Assembly (NCBI GenBank): GCA_023431385.1
Contig: JAEYWA010000138.1
Coordinates: 1 to 64,000 of the forward strand
Length of the DNA: 64,000 nucleotides
Reading direction: 5' to 3'
Origin: Bacillota bacterium
Lineage (GTDB): Bacteria; Bacillota; Clostridia; Acetivibrionales; DSM-1351
Positions 7,699 to 17,230 of this stretch are shown one piece after another. The notes under the pieces are model-generated. The model saw nothing but the letters and a program-made list of their open reading frames with translations. It had not been told where the DNA came from and made no database searches. The first letter of the stretch is position 1. Every line of letters starts with the position of its first letter. A program made the position numbers and the translations under genes.

Positions 7699-9148
7699 AA
7701 AAATGAGTATAAAATACAAGCTGTTTCTCTATCTTGCAGTTTTTGCAGCCGCCATCCTGCTGATGCTCTGGTTCTTTCAGACTATTTTTCTTGATGACTT
7801 CTATAAGCAGATAAAGATCAGTGATATAAAGTCATCAGCTGAAACCATAGAAAAGAATATAGACAATGATAATTTGAATGGATTATTGGATTCAATTTCA
7901 GAGCAGAGTCAAACATTCATTAGAATTGTTTTGGAGGATGGAACCAACGTATACTCATCGGACGCTGCACCCGACAGCATAATTCACAGGCTGCCCGGTA
8001 CCGAGCTCTATGAACTTTATCAAAAGGCGGTAAAGAATGGAGGAACTTTACTTGAATTTCGTGATGGCGGCCAGCCAGGACAAAGAGCCAAAACCCTTGG
8101 GCCTATTGAGGGAATGATGCCAAAGGGTTTTGATCGCATATATGAAAGTATGATCTATATTAAAGTCGTTGACAGGGAGGACGGTTTAAAAGCCGTCATT
8201 ATGCTCAATTCAACAATAACTCCTGTCAATGCAACAGTAGATACTTTAAGAGTACAGCTGGAGTATGTTACAGTGATCACGATACTTCTGGCTGTGGGCA
8301 TGGCCATTTATATCTCAAAAAAAATATCAAAACCAATTATAAAAATCAACAACTCAGCAAAAGAACTGGCTAAGGGCAATTACGCTACAGCCTTTGAGGG
8401 AAGGGGCTACCTTGAGATAGCAGAGCTGAACGATACACTTAACTACGCAGCTAAAGAGCTGTCTAAGGTTGAGGGGCTGAGGCGTGAACTGATAGCAAAT
8501 ATTTCACATGACCTGAGAACGCCTCTCACAATGATAACGGGTTATGGTGAGATAATGCGTGATCTGCCAGGAGAAAACACTCCTGAAAATATTCAGATAA
8601 TTATTGATGAGGCAAGGAGACTGACCACTCTGGTAAATGATGTACTTGATATTTCAAAATTGCAGTCAGGTACTCAGACACTTTCAATAGAAAACTTCAA
8701 CCTTACTGAAAGTATTGAGGAAATTTTGCTAAGGTATAACAAACTGACAGAACAGCAAGGGTATAGGTTTGAGTTTATCAAAGATGGAGAGGTCTGGATT
8801 AAAGCTGACCCTGTAAAGATATCTCAAGTTATATATAACCTGATTAACAATGCTATAACCTATACTGGTCAGGATAAGTTGATAACCATCGTACAAAATA
8901 TGAATAATCAAGTCGTAAGGGTAGAAATAATAGACACTGGGGAAGGAATAGACCATGACCTGCTTCCATTGATCTGGGACAGATACTACAAGGTGGATAA
9001 AGCTCATAAACGAGCTGCAATAGGAACGGGACTAGGACTGTCTATTGTAAAAACCATTCTGGACATGCATGAGGCAAAATATGGTGTAATTAGTAAAAAT
9101 GGAGATGGAAGTACTTTCTGGTTTGAATTGAAACTAAGTTTGCAATAA
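7688..9148 (+). CDS. Sensor histidine kinase, partner of the preceding regulator
   Basis: A membrane histidine kinase of 486 aa. Seen in order: transmembrane helix (about 11-32), an extracellular sensor region of about 160 residues, a second helix (about 192-210), a HAMP linker (about 210-262), the H-box LIANISHDLRTPL with phosphorylated H274, then an HATPase_c domain with the N-box NLINNAITYT and G-boxes DTGEGID and GTGLGLSIV. TTG 7688 lies seven bases after GGGGTGGGA inside the regulator gene; an in-frame ATG at 7703 lacks a comparable site. The overlap indicates one transcript with the regulator. The sensed signal is unknown. Confidence 0.95.
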   Translation: MKLEKMSIKYKLFLYLAVFAAAILLMLWFFQTIFLDDFYKQIKISDIKSSAETIEKNIDNDNLNGLLDSISEQSQTFIRIVLEDGTNVYSSDAAPDSIIHRLPGTELYELYQKAVKNGGTLLEFRDGGQPGQRAKTLGPIEGMMPKGFDRIYESMIYIKVVDREDGLKAVIMLNSTITPVNATVDTLRVQLEYVTVITILLAVGMAIYISKKISKPIIKINNSAKELAKGNYATAFEGRGYLEIAELNDTLNYAAKELSKVEGLRRELIANISHDLRTPLTMITGYGEIMRDLPGENTPENIQIIIDEARRLTTLVNDVLDISKLQSGTQTLSIENFNLTESIEEILLRYNKLTEQQGYRFEFIKDGEVWIKADPVKISQVIYNLINNAITYTGQDKLITIVQNMNNQVVRVEIIDTGEGIDHDLLPLIWDRYYKVDKAHKRAAIGTGLGLSIVKTILDMHEAKYGVISKNGDGSTFWFELKLSLQ

Positions 9149-9231
9149 ATAATTTACGTGAATTAACAGAGATAAAATCACCTTATAAACGTAAAAAAAT
9201 GGTAAAGCAACAATTGGTAGGAACAAAAATA

Positions 9232-9260
9232 TTGAAGGCTACCGGAGATTGGTGTAAAAT
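9232..9260 (+). promoter_or_regulatory. Sigma-A promoter candidate for the pyrophosphatase gene
   Basis: TTGAAG (9232-9237), a 17-base spacer and TAAAAT (9255-9260) lie about 50 bases upstream of the start codon. Confidence 0.4.
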
Positions 9261-9311
9261 AAGGCTTGGCTTCAAAAATCCTAACTTTAGTTGTTCATGG
9301 AGGCATGATTA

Positions 9312-10955
9312 ATGAGTGAACTAATATACATTACAGGTCATAAAAATCCCGATACGGATTCCATCTGTGCTGCTATAGCTTATGCCGAGCTAAAAAAAAG
9401 ACATGCGATAAATGCAGTGCCTGTAAGGATAGGTGATATTAATAAAGAAACAGAATTTGTTCTTAAGTACTTTGGGGTAGACATCCCGGAATACAAGGAA
9501 ACTGTTCGCACACAGGTATCTGATCTAAACATGGACATAATCAACCCGGTATCTGAGGACATCTCCATAAAAGCTGCATGGAGTATTATGCAGAAAAATA
9601 ACATTAAGGTACTGCCTGTTGCAGATATTAACAGTAAACTATTGGGTATTATTACCCTGTCTGATATTACGAGTAGTTATCTGGATGCCCTCGAAAATAA
9701 TATCCTTTCTGCCAGTAACACTCCCTTAAGAAATATAACTGATACTCTCAGCGCAAGACTTATATGCGGGAATGAGGATAATTTCAAAGCCGCAGGAAAA
9801 GTAGTTATTGCTGCAATGATTCCTGAGGACATGAGGCCGTTTGTGGAAAAAGGAGATATTGTAATTATCGGAAACAGGAAAGACAGCCAGATGGAGGCAA
9901 TCTCCATAGGTGTAAGCTGCCTGATACTTACCTGTGGGGGGCAGATAGACCAGGAAGTGCTGGACTATGCCCAGGAAGCTGGGTGTATTGTACTTGAAAC
10001 CTATTATGATACGTTCACCACAGCCAGGTTGATAAATCAAAGTATCCCTGTAAGCTATATTATGACTAGGAAGCAGTTAGTATCCTTTAATATTCATGAC
10101 TATATTGATAACATAAAAGAAAAGATGTTGAAGACAAGATATAGAAGTTATCCGGTTGTTGACGACGAGGGACGAATAAAAGGCTTTATTTCGAGGTACC
10201 ATCTTATATCCCAAAGGAGGAAAAAAATTATCCTTGTGGATCATAATGAAAAAGCTCAGACCATTGATGGTGTTGAGCAGGCTGATATACTTGAAATTAT
10301 TGACCATCATAGAATAGGTGACATACAGACTACCTACCCGATTTATTTTAAAAATGATACCGTAGGAAGTACGTCTACGCTTATAGCCAATATGTATTTT
10401 GAAAACGGCTTAAACCCTTCCAAAAAGATAGCAGGTATCCTTTGTGCAGCAATCATATCAGATACAATGAAATTCAAGTCTCCTACCAGTACCTATGCGG
10501 ATGAACTTTCAGCGAACAAACTTGCCAAAATAGCAGATATCAATATTGAGGATTTCGCAAAAGCGCTTTACAAAGCTAGCGCCTCTTTGGAGGGAATGAG
10601 TCCTCAAACAATATTAGATTACGATTTTAAGGATTTTAATCTCAATAAATATAAGCTTGGAGTTGGGCAGATAAATTCCAGTGATTCGGAAGCTTTTGGA
10701 AAGGTTAGAGACAGCTTGCTTGAACACATGAAAATCGTCCGGGAAAATAAGGGCTATAATGTTATACTTCTGATGGTTACTGATATAGTAAACGAGGGCT
10801 CGGAAATATTATTTGCTGCTGATGATAGGGGGCTTGTGGAAAAGGCCTTCAACATTAAAAGTGGAGAAAAAAGTGTATTTCTTAGCGGTGTTGTTTCAAG
10901 GAAGAAGCAGGTAATTCCTATGCTTTCAAGAGCTATACAAAGAGAAATGATCTGA
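9312..10955 (+). CDS. ppaC: Family II inorganic pyrophosphatase with CBS and DRTGG regulatory insert
   Basis: The enzyme hydrolyses pyrophosphate to two phosphates with Mn2+ or Co2+ and pulls biosynthetic reactions forward. The 547-aa protein is much longer than the roughly 310-aa basic family II enzyme. It begins YITGHKNPDTDS (metal ligands), then a first CBS motif (about 65-125), a DRTGG-type domain (about 130-245), a second CBS (about 250-305), the catalytic DHH at residues 331-333, and a C-terminal DHHA2 domain. CBS-containing pyrophosphatases are known to be controlled by adenine nucleotides, and those with DRTGG also by diadenosine polyphosphates. Which applies here is inference. ATG 9312 follows GGAGG. 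A terminator follows directly. Confidence 0.93.
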   Translation: MSELIYITGHKNPDTDSICAAIAYAELKKRHAINAVPVRIGDINKETEFVLKYFGVDIPEYKETVRTQVSDLNMDIINPVSEDISIKAAWSIMQKNNIKVLPVADINSKLLGIITLSDITSSYLDALENNILSASNTPLRNITDTLSARLICGNEDNFKAAGKVVIAAMIPEDMRPFVEKGDIVIIGNRKDSQMEAISIGVSCLILTCGGQIDQEVLDYAQEAGCIVLETYYDTFTTARLINQSIPVSYIMTRKQLVSFNIHDYIDNIKEKMLKTRYRSYPVVDDEGRIKGFISRYHLISQRRKKIILVDHNEKAQTIDGVEQADILEIIDHHRIGDIQTTYPIYFKNDTVGSTSTLIANMYFENGLNPSKKIAGILCAAIISDTMKFKSPTSTYADELSANKLAKIADINIEDFAKALYKASASLEGMSPQTILDYDFKDFNLNKYKLGVGQINSSDSEAFGKVRDSLLEHMKIVRENKGYNVILLMVTDIVNEGSEILFAADDRGLVEKAFNIKSGEKSVFLSGVVSRKKQVIPMLSRAIQREMI

Positions 10956-10988
10956 TTTGGACTTTCAAAATTAAAGAAGTAACCAAAA

Positions 10989-11021
10989 TGGGACCTCCTT
11001 TTACGGGGTGGTCTCTTTTTT
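10989..11021 (+). terminator. Terminator after the pyrophosphatase gene
   Basis: An imperfect stem of GGACCTCC with GGGGTGGTCT around a TTTTAC loop, followed by a run of T. Confidence 0.65.
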
Positions 11022-11245
11022 ATTGGTATATGAATTTTTATATTCTCTATTCTTTGAATCAGCTAAAATAACTGGTGGGTATGGTTAAAACTTTTTTGTT
11101 GGGTTTTGATAAGAAAAGTTAACTTTTTTAACAGAATTCAGATTATGTTCAGAAAATCATCACATTGATATATTATCATATGTTTTGTAGAAATAACACT
11201 TATTAGTAATATGATATTACAACAATAACAGAGGTGAGACAGTAT

Positions 11246-11932
11246 ATGTATAAGTCAAAGCTGAGGCATGAATTGAAACACAATATAAATTATTCTGATT
11301 ATATCGCACTTCGTCAGAGACTAAAATTTATTGCAGAGCAGGACCCCAATGTTGATAAACACGGGAAGTATAGAATCAGAAGTCTTTATTTTGATAATTT
11401 TAGTAATAAGGCCCTGATGGAAAAGATTAATGGTGTTAATAATCGAGAAAAATTCAGAATCAGATATTATAATAGTGATTTTAATTACATTAAGCTTGAG
11501 AAAAAGGGCAAGATAAATGGTTTATGTTATAAAAGATCCACCAAACTCACAGTAGACCAATGCAATATGATATTGGCTGGTGATATGGAATGGATGAAGC
11601 AATCCTCAGATCCATTGATAAGCGAGCTCTATTATAAAATGTATTATCAGCAGTTGAAACCAAGGACTCTGGTGGACTATGTAAGAGAACCTTATATTTT
11701 TAAACCCGGAAATGTAAGGATTACTATCGATACTGATATAAGAACCGGATTAAATTCTAAAGATCTTTTTAATCAGCAACTCCCCACTCTAAAAACTAGC
11801 CCAAATAGACTAATAATTCTTGAAGTGAAGTACGATGAGTTTTTACCGGGGATTATAAGAGATATTATCCAAACCAATAACCGGAGGAGTGCAGCCTTCT
11901 CCAAATACGCTGAATCCCGCGTATTCGGGTAA
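11246..11932 (+). CDS. VTC-domain (polyphosphate polymerase-like) protein
   Basis: The 228-aa protein resembles the catalytic VTC domain, which in yeast makes polyphosphate from ATP inside a basic tunnel barrel. Visible family features are the N-terminal RHELKHNIN segment, YRIRSLYFDNF, REKFRIRYYN, and the conserved LEKKGKINGLCYKRS and ILEVKYDEFLPG strands rich in Arg/Lys and Glu. ATG 11246 lies seven bases after GAGGTGAG; an upstream in-frame GTG at 11234 is inside that site. It is followed by a DUF4956 membrane protein and a CotH-like protein, a trio I recall as common in clostridia. The real substrate of the bacterial protein is uncertain. Confidence 0.85.
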   Translation: MYKSKLRHELKHNINYSDYIALRQRLKFIAEQDPNVDKHGKYRIRSLYFDNFSNKALMEKINGVNNREKFRIRYYNSDFNYIKLEKKGKINGLCYKRSTKLTVDQCNMILAGDMEWMKQSSDPLISELYYKMYYQQLKPRTLVDYVREPYIFKPGNVRITIDTDIRTGLNSKDLFNQQLPTLKTSPNRLIILEVKYDEFLPGIIRDIIQTNNRRSAAFSKYAESRVFG

Positions 11933-12028
11933 ATATGACGAATAATTATAAATTAAAGGTTTTGCCTGCTCTATAAAGGTATCTGAGCAGTTCTAATATA
12001 TTAAACAAACTAATAGGAGGCGTTTTAC

Positions 12029-12700
12029 GTGAGTTTTAATGATATTTTCAAATCAAGTTTTATTGAGAAGGTGTCCTCATTTTCACCCTTGGACATGATT
12101 ATTGCACTTGGACTTTCCTTTGTACTGGGGCTTTTCATTTTCTATGTATACAAGAAAACCTTTAATGGTGTTATGTATTCAGCAAGCTTTGGAGTTTCTC
12201 TGATAGCGATGACACTTATTACTACGCTTATAATTATGGCAGTAACCTCAAATGTTGTACTTTCACTGGGTATGGTCGGTGCATTGTCAATTGTGCGTTT
12301 CAGGTCAGCTATCAAAGAACCTATGGATATAGCATTTCTTTTCTGGGCAATATCGGCAGGTATTGTAACTGGTGCTGGGCTTATTCCTTTAGCAATTTTT
12401 GGTTCGGTATTTATTGGAGTAGTGATGGTCATTTTTGTAAATAAGAAAAGCACCGATAACCCTTATATATTGGTAGTGAATTGTTTTGACGATATGTCGG
12501 AAGAACTTGTTACAAAGGCTGTAAATGAGAATGTAAATAAATATATAGTTAAGTCAAAGTCGGTTTCAGTAAGTGGAATAGAGCTTACCATAGAAGTAAG
12601 ACTTAAAGATATGACAACTAAATTTGTTAATGATATTTCGCAGATTGAAGGTGTATCAAATGCCGTGCTTGTTAGTTATAATGGCGAGTATATGTCGTAA
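12029..12700 (+). CDS. DUF4956 multi-pass membrane protein
   Basis: A 223-aa membrane protein with about four transmembrane helices in residues 20-140 and a soluble C-terminal domain (about 145-223) with an alpha/beta ferredoxin-like pattern. The conserved core VGALSIVRFRSAIKEP between helices is characteristic of the DUF4956 family. GTG 12029 lies eight bases after a perfect TAGGAGG. It sits between the VTC-domain gene (96 bases upstream) and the cotH-like gene (21 bases downstream), so the three are probably one operon. Its role, perhaps as a membrane partner of the VTC protein, is inference; no biochemical function is known to me. Confidence 0.85.
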   Translation: MSFNDIFKSSFIEKVSSFSPLDMIIALGLSFVLGLFIFYVYKKTFNGVMYSASFGVSLIAMTLITTLIIMAVTSNVVLSLGMVGALSIVRFRSAIKEPMDIAFLFWAISAGIVTGAGLIPLAIFGSVFIGVVMVIFVNKKSTDNPYILVVNCFDDMSEELVTKAVNENVNKYIVKSKSVSVSGIELTIEVRLKDMTTKFVNDISQIEGVSNAVLVSYNGEYMS

Positions 12701-12721
12701 AAAAGTTGGAGGTTTCATTTC

Positions 12722-14836
12722 ATGATTACCAGTAAATATATAAACATTTTTATAGTTGGCAGCCTTGTTTTCGCGATGATCTTATCGGGATTACTGATCC
12801 TCTTTCCGAATACAGAAGAGGTTGAGGTTTCGGCTTCTCAGCCTCAATATGCTTCGAACCTATTTAATAAGAATGAAGTTTCTTCAATAGATATAAAGAT
12901 AGACGAAAAAGAATGGAAGGATATGCTGGATAACGCAACACAGGAACAATATATCTCCTGTGATGTTACCATAAATGGCACGACTATTAAATCAGTGGGC
13001 ATAAGGCCTAAAGGAAACTCCAGCCTGTCTACCGTTGCTCAGTCGGATTCTGACAGATTCAGTTTCAAGTTTGAGTTTGATCACTATATAAAAGGGCAGA
13101 GCTATCTTGGGCTTGATAAAATGGTAATAAACAATATACAATCAGATGCCAGCTATATGAAGGAATATCTCTCCTACGATCTAATGAGCTTTATGGGAGT
13201 GAAAACACCTCTTTTTGCATATACAAATGTTTCGGTTAACGGTGAAAATTGGGGCTTTTATTTAGCTGTTGAGGCTTTGGAGGAGTCCTTCGCCCGGCGT
13301 AATTTCGGATCTGATTATGGAAGGCTCTATAAGCCGGAGAGTATGGAAATGGGTGGGGGCATGAAGGGTTTTGCTCCTATGAATAACAAAGCTGCTGGGC
13401 CGGGTGGAACAGATAGAGTAGGTCAAGCTGGTCAATTTGAGAACAACAGGTCAGGTGATGCCAATAAAAGTAAAGTAGGCGATGCCAATATAAATGCAGC
13501 TGATAATGCTAGTAAGAATGCCGTCAACTCTCAGCCGGATATGCAGCAGAAGGGTGGGGGAAACGGTTTTGGAGGCAGAGGATTTGGTGAGTCAGGTGGC
13601 GGCACGGACTTGAAATATACTGATGACAAGATCAGCAGTTACTCAAAAATTTTTGATAATGAGGTATTTAAAGGCACTGATGAAGATTACAACACTGTAA
13701 TTAAAGCCTTGAAGAATTTGAATTCAGGAACTGAACTTGATAAATATGTGGATGTGGATGCCACCTTAAGATACTTTGCTGCAAATACTGTTCTGGTTAA
13801 TTTGGACAGCTATTTCAGCAATATGAAGCATAATTACTATCTATATGAAGAGGACGGCAAGCTGACAATGCTGCCCTGGGACTACAACTTGGCTTTTGGG
13901 GGCTTCCAGTCGGGATCCTCTGAAGCTGCAGTGAATTTTCCAATAGACACACCTGTTTCCGGGGTTGATATGTCCGAGCGCCCTATGCTGGCAAAGCTAC
14001 TTGAAGTTGACGAATATAAGGATAAGTATCATGACTACTTGCGGCAGATTGTAGACGAGTACTTCAACAGCGGCAGATATGAAAGTACAATTAATAATAT
14101 CAGCACACTTATCTCAAACTATGTAAAGGAGGATCCATCAGCTTTCTACACATACCAGCGATACACTGAAGCGGTTACGATGATAAAGGAATTTGGAAAG
14201 CTCAGGGCAAAGAGTATAGAAGGCCAATTGGATGGGACTATTCCAGCAACTACTGATGGACAAACTAAAGCAAGTGATAAACTTATTGATGCATCAGCTA
14301 TAAATTTATCAATTGTGGGCTCACAAGGCGGGGGTCCCGGAGGTGGAGCTTGGGGCGGTAAGGGCCAAAACATGAATACAGATAATACAAAGTCAGATGC
14401 CCCTCAGCAGAATGAGGGGCTCCAGAATAGTCCTCCAACCCGGGATAATCCTCCGCAAAAGAATACTCAAAAGAACCCTCCTGACCAGGGCGGTCAGCAA
14501 CAGACGGATAATCTGCAGACTGATGGCGACCGAAAAGGCGTTCCGGGGTTTGGCAATATACCCGATCGAGAATTAATGATGCAGGCAATGCAGATAATTC
14601 AAGAGGCAAATGGGCAGGAACTGACTGAAGAACAGACAGCCAGGCTGGAAAAACTCGGACTGACAGAAGAACAAATCGCAGCAATTCAACAGATGGCTAC
14701 TCCAACAGGACAGCAACCGAATTCTGCCCGCAGTTTTTTCAGCAAAGCCAATCTACTCATTATAGCCGGCAGTACAGTATTTTTGATATCAGGTTTGATT
14801 TTTGTTGTAAAATTCAAAAGGCAGAAGTATATATAA
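12722..14836 (+). CDS. CotH-family secreted protein kinase-like protein, membrane anchored
   Basis: CotH proteins are atypical kinases; in Bacillus CotH phosphorylates spore coat proteins. This 704-aa protein has an N-terminal signal or anchor helix (about 8-27), a CotH domain (about 45-490) and a C-terminal transmembrane helix (about 677-697) followed by KFKRQKYI. Kinase-like motifs are visible: KGNSSLST early, then VLVNLDSYFSNMKHNYYLY and MLPWDYNLAFGG, where the aspartate near residue 386 corresponds to the metal-binding position. Low-complexity Gly/Asn/Gln/Pro-rich inserts lie at about 215-300 and 535-620. ATG 12722 follows TTGGAGG. A role in spore coat or cell-surface assembly is inference. 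Confidence 0.88.
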   Translation: MITSKYINIFIVGSLVFAMILSGLLILFPNTEEVEVSASQPQYASNLFNKNEVSSIDIKIDEKEWKDMLDNATQEQYISCDVTINGTTIKSVGIRPKGNSSLSTVAQSDSDRFSFKFEFDHYIKGQSYLGLDKMVINNIQSDASYMKEYLSYDLMSFMGVKTPLFAYTNVSVNGENWGFYLAVEALEESFARRNFGSDYGRLYKPESMEMGGGMKGFAPMNNKAAGPGGTDRVGQAGQFENNRSGDANKSKVGDANINAADNASKNAVNSQPDMQQKGGGNGFGGRGFGESGGGTDLKYTDDKISSYSKIFDNEVFKGTDEDYNTVIKALKNLNSGTELDKYVDVDATLRYFAANTVLVNLDSYFSNMKHNYYLYEEDGKLTMLPWDYNLAFGGFQSGSSEAAVNFPIDTPVSGVDMSERPMLAKLLEVDEYKDKYHDYLRQIVDEYFNSGRYESTINNISTLISNYVKEDPSAFYTYQRYTEAVTMIKEFGKLRAKSIEGQLDGTIPATTDGQTKASDKLIDASAINLSIVGSQGGGPGGGAWGGKGQNMNTDNTKSDAPQQNEGLQNSPPTRDNPPQKNTQKNPPDQGGQQQTDNLQTDGDRKGVPGFGNIPDRELMMQAMQIIQEANGQELTEEQTARLEKLGLTEEQIAAIQQMATPTGQQPNSARSFFSKANLLIIAGSTVFLISGLIFVVKFKRQKYI

Positions 14837-14916
14837 ATTATAGTACCCATAAATGAAGTTTTTGTGTAAAAGAAGTTTGTCTATATATAATATTTATTCG
14901 GGTACAAATAGGGTAA

Positions 14917-14957
14917 AGCGAAAGGACTCCTCGCAGGTTTGAAGGAGTCCTTTTGCT
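14917..14957 (+). terminator. Terminator of the VTC-DUF4956-CotH operon
   Basis: AAAGGACTCCT (14921-14931) pairs perfectly with AGGAGTCCTTT (14943-14953), extended by AGC/GCT outside. Reading in + direction, TTTT is part of the 3' arm. Confidence 0.75.
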
Positions 14958-14964
14958 GTGCTAT

Positions 14965-14993
14965 TTGACACGTATAAGGCTTTTTAGTATAGT
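14965..14993 (+). promoter_or_regulatory. Sigma-A promoter for the CNNM/CorC-type gene
   Basis: A perfect TTGACA (14965-14970), a 17-base spacer and TATAGT (14988-14993), 55 bases before the start codon and just after the terminator of the previous operon. Confidence 0.65.
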
Positions 14994-15048
14994 TAATGTA
15001 TTATTATTCAGATTATGTAATAAATACTTTTTTGGAGGATGAAATACG

Positions 15049-16365
15049 TTGCTTACCAGGATACTATTGATTATAGTTCTTGTTTTCTTGAACGCATTCT
15101 TTTCTGGAGCTGAAATTGCTCTGATATCGCTAAATGACAAGCTCATTAAGAAACAGGCGGAGGAAGGTAATAAAAAAGCAAAGCAACTTTACAATTTCCT
15201 AAGTGAACCAAGCCGTTTTCTTGCAACAATTCAAATTGGAATAACCTTTGCCGGTTTTCTGGCCAGTGCTTTTGCGGCAGAGAGTTTCGTAGATGATTTG
15301 GTAAGCCTTGCATCAAGACTTGACCTTCATCTTGGAGAGGCTCTGATCCGTACAATTTCTCTTGTATTGATAACTATTATTCTTTCATATTTTACACTTG
15401 TTTTTGGTGAACTGATCCCTAAAAGAGTGGCAATGCAAAAAGCTGAGTTAATATCCAGAATAGCCGTTGGGCCTTTAACTTTGCTGTCACGGATAACCAA
15501 TCCCTTTGTGAAATTTCTTACAGGTTCCACTAATTTCTTTATAAAGCTCTTCGGGGGAAATCCTTCGGCTGATGATAATGAAAGGGTTACTGAAGAAGAA
15601 ATTCGAATGATGATGGAGGTTGGAGAAGAGAAGGGTGTTATTCAGGATACCGAAAAAGAAATGATTGATAACATTTTTGACTTTGACAACAAGCAGGTAT
15701 CTGAAATTATGACCCACAGGACAAAAATTGTAGGTATCCAGGTAGACTCGGATCTGGAATATGCATTATATGTTATGGATAGGGATAAGTACACAAGAGT
15801 CCCTGTTTATAAGGAAAATATCGATAATATTGTTGGAATACTCCACGTGAAGGATTTGATTCAGTATATGCTGAGTCCATCTAAGCAGTTCAATCTGGAA
15901 AATATAATCAGGTCCCCCTATATGGTACCCAAATCCAAGCGTACAGACGAACTTTTCAGGGAATTGCAGAAGAGCAAAATACATATGGCTGTCGTAATTG
16001 ACGATTACGGTGGTACAGCAGGAATAGTGACGATGGAAAACCTGTTGGAGGAGATAGTAGGGAACATATTTGATGAGTATGATATAGAGCATAAGGATGT
16101 TGAATATCTGGAAAATGATACATATGTTTTTGAGGGTGCCATAAGCCTTGACAAGGTATCTGAAGTACTGAAGGAGACATTACCGGTTGATAATTTTGTT
16201 ACTCTAAGCGGGTTTATTATGGATCTGCTGGGAAGAATACCGAAAACCGGAGAGAATCCCGAAGTAGAATATAAGAATATTGCTTTCAGGGTTACCGAAA
16301 TTGAAGGAAAGAGGATTGAAAAGGTTGAGGCGAGAAAGATATTAGAAACTGCAAATGTTGAATAA
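15049..16365 (+). CDS. CNNM/CorC family transporter-like protein (HlyC/CorC)
   Basis: A 438-aa membrane protein of the family once called hemolysin-like, with members tied to Mg2+ or Co2+ transport. Seen in order: the CNNM (DUF21) membrane domain with about three to four helices (1-190), starting with the signature FLNAFFSGAEIALISL; a CBS pair (about 215-335) with MTHRTKI and DDYGGTAGIVTMENLLEEIVG; and a C-terminal CorC_HlyC domain (about 350-435) with LSGFIMDLLGRIP. TTG 15049 follows TTGGAGGATG at good distance. It stands alone between a promoter and a terminator. The transported ion is not decided by sequence. Confidence 0.9.
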   Translation: MLTRILLIIVLVFLNAFFSGAEIALISLNDKLIKKQAEEGNKKAKQLYNFLSEPSRFLATIQIGITFAGFLASAFAAESFVDDLVSLASRLDLHLGEALIRTISLVLITIILSYFTLVFGELIPKRVAMQKAELISRIAVGPLTLLSRITNPFVKFLTGSTNFFIKLFGGNPSADDNERVTEEEIRMMMEVGEEKGVIQDTEKEMIDNIFDFDNKQVSEIMTHRTKIVGIQVDSDLEYALYVMDRDKYTRVPVYKENIDNIVGILHVKDLIQYMLSPSKQFNLENIIRSPYMVPKSKRTDELFRELQKSKIHMAVVIDDYGGTAGIVTMENLLEEIVGNIFDEYDIEHKDVEYLENDTYVFEGAISLDKVSEVLKETLPVDNFVTLSGFIMDLLGRIPKTGENPEVEYKNIAFRVTEIEGKRIEKVEARKILETANVE

Positions 16366-16415
16366 TAGAACTGATAATAACTATATGAATGTCATATATC
16401 ATTTATAACATTGGG

Positions 16416-16477
16416 TAAAAAAAGAGAGCAGTCTCAGAATGGAAATAAATTCTATTTTGAGGCAGCTCTCTTTTTAA
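16416..16477 (+). terminator. Terminator after the CNNM/CorC-type gene
   Basis: AAAAAGAGAGC...GTCTCAGAAT pairs with ATTTTGAGGC...GCTCTCTTTTT in a long stem, and a T-run follows. The stretch 16480-16680 after it is very AT-rich and shows no gene. Confidence 0.75.
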
Positions 16478-16683
16478 GTTAAAGCAGCCTCCGATGAAGC
16501 TGCTATAGTGTAGTAATTGAGTTATTGGAAAAAGGGAGTAGCTTTGAAGTAATTAAGGCAGTGAACCCCCCTAGTTATGAAAGTAAATTAAACATAAATT
16601 AAGTGATAATAATGTAAAATTAATATAATTAATTAATATTTAATAAAAATTAATAAATAAATTAAAATTTTTAAAATAAAGTG

Positions 16684-16712
16684 TTGACAATTTTTGAGAA
16701 TAGGAATAATAT
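16684..16712 (+). promoter_or_regulatory. Sigma-A promoter for the DUF2089-DUF4097 operon
   Basis: A perfect TTGACA (16684-16689), 17-base spacer and TAATAT (16707-16712). The predicted start near 16719 leaves a 5' leader of about 110 bases without an obvious riboswitch. Confidence 0.65.
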
Positions 16713-16829
16713 ATAGTTGTAAGCTTAATAATATTAAAGAAGTGATTAAAAAAATTAATATTCTATACAAAAGATTTTAAGGTTAACCAGGTTCAATAAA
16801 TATTTTCTAAAATTTTAAGAGGTGATTTT

Positions 16830-17198
16830 ATGGCAAGAGAAGCTATCGGTAAGTGCCCGGTTTGCGGGAGCGAAACAGAGGTTACAAGAATAACCTGTAA
16901 TAGTTGTGACACAGTTATAGAAGGACACTTTACATTATGTAAGTTCTGTAAATTGACAATTGATCAAAGAAACTTTCTGGATGTATTCATAAAATGCAGA
17001 GGAAACATAAAGGAAGTTGAGAAGGAACTTGGAGTGTCGTATCCTACTGTTAAGAATAAGCTGGAGGATGTGGCATCAGCCCTTGGACATAAGGGAGAAC
17101 CAGTACCTGAGGCTCCTGGCAGGAGGAAGGAAATACTTGATAAATTGAATGCCGGTGAAATTAGTGTTGAAGAAGCATTAAGCCAAATGAAGGAATAA
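16830..17198 (+). CDS. DUF2089 zinc-ribbon / helix-turn-helix protein
   Basis: A 122-aa protein of the DUF2089 family. The N-terminal half has three cysteine pairs (CPVC, CNSC, CKFC) expected to bind zinc. It is followed by a helix-turn-helix-like stretch NIKEVEKELGVSYPTVKNKLE, so it is probably a transcription regulator. The C-terminal part, RRKEILDKLNAGEISVEEALSQMKE, resembles the SHOCT-like helix that also opens the next protein; this shared helix suggests the two interact. ATG 16830 follows AAGAGGTG. The gap to the next gene is 32 bases, so they form one operon. Regulation of that partner is inference. Confidence 0.85.
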   Translation: MAREAIGKCPVCGSETEVTRITCNSCDTVIEGHFTLCKFCKLTIDQRNFLDVFIKCRGNIKEVEKELGVSYPTVKNKLEDVASALGHKGEPVPEAPGRRKEILDKLNAGEISVEEALSQMKE

Positions 17199-17230
17199 TA
17201 AATGCGGGTGAATTAGGAGGGATTTTAGCG

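Noticed and set aside
16713..16829. Riboswitch in the DUF2089 leader
   Set aside because: The 110-base leader is AT-rich and lacks stems or motifs of any riboswitch class I can recall.
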